Assembly (NCBI RefSeq): GCF_002949735.1
Contig: NZ_CP026681.1
Coordinates: forward strand, 6,386,501 to 6,450,500
Reading direction: 5' to 3'
Length of the DNA: 64,000 bases
Source of the DNA: Nostoc sp. 'Peltigera membranacea cyanobiont' N6
GTDB taxonomy: Bacteria > Cyanobacteriota > Cyanobacteriia > Cyanobacteriales > Nostocaceae
Part shown: positions 61,796 to 64,000 of the stretch, in pieces
How the letters are laid out: the number at the start of each line of letters is the position of its first letter
How positions within the stretch are numbered: position 1 is the stretch's first letter
Notes under the pieces: generated by a model
What the model was told of the DNA's origin: nothing
Seen by the model: the letters and a program-made list of their open reading frames with translations, nothing else
Databases searched by the model: none
Made by a program: the position numbers and the translations under genes

Positions 61796-62545
61796 TTAAC
61801 TGAAGGCTTGACTCGACTGATCTTCCTCCGTAGAAGGTGTATCTTCCTTTGGAGCAGCTACTTTGACCATTGCATGGCGTAGCACGCGCTCGCCCAAGTA
61901 ATATCCGCGCACTAACTCTTCTAACACTGTTCCTTCAGGATGTTCATCCGTAGGTTCCCGCATTACTGCTTCATGGAGGTTAGGATCGAATTCTTGGCCT
62001 TCAGGACGCATTGGTGATACACCCAAGCGTTTGAGGCTATCGACTAATTGTTTGTAAACCCCTTGGTAGCTTTTGTGCATGGTCATTTCGCCATCAGATT
62101 GCGGTTTGAGGTGCGATCGCGCCCGCTCAAAATTATCGACCACTGGTAGCAATTCTAGAATCGTATTCCGCTTCATCAGCGTCTCTAGCTCTTCTTTTTC
62201 TTTGCTAGTGCGTTTCCGATAATTCTCAAAATCAGCGGCAATCCGCATATATTGAGTACTACGTTCTTCTAGTTGTGTTTTGAGAGACTCAATTTGTTGA
62301 GTCAGTTCTGCCAAAGCTGCCGTTTCTACTCCAGTGTTATCGGTTGCAGGAACGCCAGTTTCTGCATTGATAGTAGCTGCATCTCCCGATACATTAGCTT
62401 GGGATGCCACTTGCTCTGTCACCTCGCTACCAGATTCATTGAAATTAATTTGGGCTGGGGAGTCACTCTTCATTGCTTGCTTTACCTCTGTTGGTTCACC
62501 CAATTGCTGGCTAGTATTGTTTATCTGTTTATTTTCATCCATCAT
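61796..62545 (-). CDS. grpE: Nucleotide exchange factor GrpE
   Basis: 249 residues. Releases ADP from DnaK. The N-terminal 80 residues are low-complexity and variable (ASQANVSGDAATINAETGVP), followed by the long dimer coiled coil (LTQQIESLKTQLEERSTQYM, ADFENYRKRTSKEKEEL), the connecting ARSHLKPQSDGEM region and the beta cap (NLHEAVMREPTDEHPEGTVL, EELVRGYYLGERVLRHAMVK). Longer than bacterial GrpE because of the N-terminal extension, as usual for cyanobacteria. First gene of the grpE-dnaK-dnaJ series; divergent from pilB with about 450 bases between. Confidence 0.96.
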   Translation of the reverse strand: MMDENKQINNTSQQLGEPTEVKQAMKSDSPAQINFNESGSEVTEQVASQANVSGDAATINAETGVPATDNTGVETAALAELTQQIESLKTQLEERSTQYMRIAADFENYRKRTSKEKEELETLMKRNTILELLPVVDNFERARSHLKPQSDGEMTMHKSYQGVYKQLVDSLKRLGVSPMRPEGQEFDPNLHEAVMREPTDEHPEGTVLEELVRGYYLGERVLRHAMVKVAAPKEDTPSTEEDQSSQAFS

Positions 62546-62996
62546 TGTCCACTCATTCCAGATGCTTGCTATTTATGGCAGTGTATCTCCATAGCTTGCA
62601 ACCGTCGTCATCCACGACTTGCAACTAAGGCTGATTTTGTTGCCGACAAGTTTCTGGAAGTGATGTAACCGTTTTCTTATTGTGACAAATGGCGAACACC
62701 TTAGCGTAGACACCATCAAGGCGGGAACCCGAACGAGTAGTGTACCTCTAGGAGTAAGTAATTTGAAAGAGTGGCGCTTAATCTCATTCGCCCCTGTGAC
62801 TAAAAATTTGTTGCTTGAGTGATTCAGGAATTGATATTTTCTCTACTATTACTTATTTTTCACTCACCATTTAGCGAGAACTCCGAACAACAGTTTTCGT
62901 TACTTAGAAGTTCAATGACTTTTTTGGCAAATGAGAATTCTATCTCACCGACTGGGAATACTTTAAGCAGAGGTTCCCCTACTCATTCGCTCATTT
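62546..62996. other. Divergent promoter region of grpE and pilB
   Basis: 451 bases without a gene. A CIRCE inverted repeat (HrcA site) was looked for and not seen. No other regulatory palindrome stood out. Confidence 0.5.
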
Positions 62997-64000
62997 ATGA
63001 CTTACTCGTCACCACAACGGCGCAGTACCGCTCTAACTACCAGAACAGAGTTTTCGCCCTTCGGCAACAAGCTAGTCCAATCTGGCTATGTCAATACCGA
63101 ACAGATGAGGCAGGCACTAATTGAAAGCCGCAAATCTGGCAGACCCTTAACGGAAGTACTAGAGTCAATTACTGGACAACAACTATCACCTGAGTTGCTC
63201 AGGCAATACAAAAAACAGCAGCTATTTGAACTTAAAATACTATACGGTGTTGAATTCCTCGATCCGGAAGTCAGTTCCGTTGCTAACACGATGATGGGGA
63301 ACCTGATTGAAACCCTCATCCCAGTGGATATTTGCCGTCGCCATCGTTTAGTACCACTGTCGAAACACGAAGACCAAACCCCGCCCTCAGTTTTAGTGGC
63401 GATGGTTGCTCCAGATAACCTAGAGGCTTCTGATGACCTAAATCGCATCTTGCGCCCCCAAGGACTGGCATTGCAGCGCATGGTGATTACCCAGGAAGAC
63501 TACCAACAGCTAATCAACCAATATTTGGATGAAATGGCTGTTAAGCAAAAGCACCTAGACCAAGAAAAGTTTACAGATATTAATCAGGATTTAGAAAACC
63601 TCGGAAATCTCGATATTTCCGATGCTCCTGAAGAAATGGAGGCCGATCTTGGGGCAGCGATGAAGGGTGCAGAGGATGCCCCAGTCATCAACCTAGTGAA
63701 CAGAATCCTGGCTAAAGCCTTGCATGAGGGCGTTTCTGACATTCATATCGAACCGCAAGAAGAAAACTTACGCATTCGCTTTCGGAAGGATGGCGTACTG
63801 AAGGAAGCTTTCGATCCCCTACCGAAAAAAATCATCCCGGCGGTGACAGCCCGATTTAAAATCATCTCGAATCTAGATATTGCCGAACGCCGTATGCCCC
63901 AAGATGGACGCATCCGGCGGCTATTTGAGGGACGTAAGGTGGATTTCCGCGTGAATACCTTGCCCAGTCGCTACGGGGAAAAGGTGGTACTGCGGATTTT
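62997..64000 (+). CDS. pilB: Type IV pilus assembly ATPase PilB (5' part)
   Basis: 334 residues are visible from ATG 62997 and the frame runs off the right edge. The N-terminal MshE/GspE-N domain is present (EFSPFGNKLVQSGYVNTEQM, RQALIESRKSGRPLTEVLES, then a second copy-like helix set), then the start of the secretion ATPase fold (DAPVINLVNRILAKALHEGV, SDIHIEPQEENLRIRFRKDG, ISNLDIAERRMPQDGRIRR). The Walker A and Asp/His boxes lie outside the window. PilB drives pilus extension, needed for motility and DNA uptake; pilT and pilC normally follow. Divergent from grpE, an arrangement kept in Nostoc relatives. Confidence 0.95.
   Translation, partial: MTYSSPQRRSTALTTRTEFSPFGNKLVQSGYVNTEQMRQALIESRKSGRPLTEVLESITGQQLSPELLRQYKKQQLFELKILYGVEFLDPEVSSVANTMMGNLIETLIPVDICRRHRLVPLSKHEDQTPPSVLVAMVAPDNLEASDDLNRILRPQGLALQRMVITQEDYQQLINQYLDEMAVKQKHLDQEKFTDINQDLENLGNLDISDAPEEMEADLGAAMKGAEDAPVINLVNRILAKALHEGVSDIHIEPQEENLRIRFRKDGVLKEAFDPLPKKIIPAVTARFKIISNLDIAERRMPQDGRIRRLFEGRKVDFRVNTLPSRYGEKVVLRI

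Noticed and set aside
62546..62996. CIRCE/HrcA operator expected before grpE
   Set aside because: Looked for TTAGCACTC-N9-GAGTGCTAA and did not find it; AGAGTGGCGCTTAA near 62769 is too weak a match.
62819..63124. 101-residue plus-strand frame before pilB
   Set aside because: Overlaps the real pilB start in another frame and has no family match.

Overview
The window reads as chromosomal DNA of a filamentous cyanobacterium of the Nostoc/Anabaena type (order Nostocales). The support is direct: HIP1 octamers (GCGATCGC) are scattered throughout; heptamer short tandem repeats of the CCCCAGT/CCCCATT kind sit in several intergenic gaps; cytochrome b6f genes (petC-petA), a tocopherol cyclase, cyanobacteria-restricted small families (DUF3067, probably DUF5340, DUF6887/DUF6888) and several Uma2-family genes are present. 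The species cannot be fixed from the sequence alone.

Layout. 1-4.2 kb: end of a TIGR04283-type glycosyltransferase, a striking 21-bp tandem repeat, two tandem TVP38/VTT membrane proteins and an FAD disulfide oxidoreductase, all on the plus strand and closed by a strong hairpin. 4.2-10.2 kb: a large PA14/Calx-beta/sorbosone-dehydrogenase-like protein, a long AT-rich gap, a decayed mgtE magnesium transporter relic, a small hypothetical gene and an SDR. 10.9-17 kb: a PGM1-type ATP-grasp ligase, two secreted proteins (one with a PEP-CTERM-like tail) and small hypotheticals. 17.2-24 kb: trpC and lpdA, heptamer repeats, a SWIM zinc-finger protein and a TpsB outer-membrane transporter. 24.5-29.1 kb: an FHA-GAF-GGDEF-EAL c-di-GMP protein, a J-domain/TPR protein, tocopherol cyclase and tRNA-Arg(CCU).

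29.2-43.2 kb is the accessory, conflict-like part: a HigBA-type toxin-antitoxin pair, a three-gene operon of two different dynamin-like GTPases around a membrane protein, a Uma2 protein, and a two-gene STAND module (an AAA-like ATPase, then a 1716-residue nSTAND/WD40 protein). 43.7-49 kb returns to housekeeping: SDR, tatC, a CsaA-like tRNA-binding protein, DUF3067, petC-petA. 49.2-56.4 kb is again accessory: a three-gene TIGR04255 cassette, a broken cupin gene, three Uma2 genes, a DUF6888/DUF6887 pair with a nonsense change, and a GH57 branching-enzyme-like protein. 56.4-64 kb holds a chaperone block read leftward (grpE, dnaK, dnaJ, then tusA-like and rsgA, tightly overlapping) and the start of pilB read rightward.

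The best candidates for an undescribed system are the dynamin-TM-dynamin operon next to a toxin-antitoxin pair, the TIGR04255 three-gene cassette, and the paired ATPase/STAND-WD40 module. Their functions are inferred, not shown. Several small decayed genes (mgtE, cupin, DUF6888) and repeat insertions show active gene erosion in these accessory stretches.
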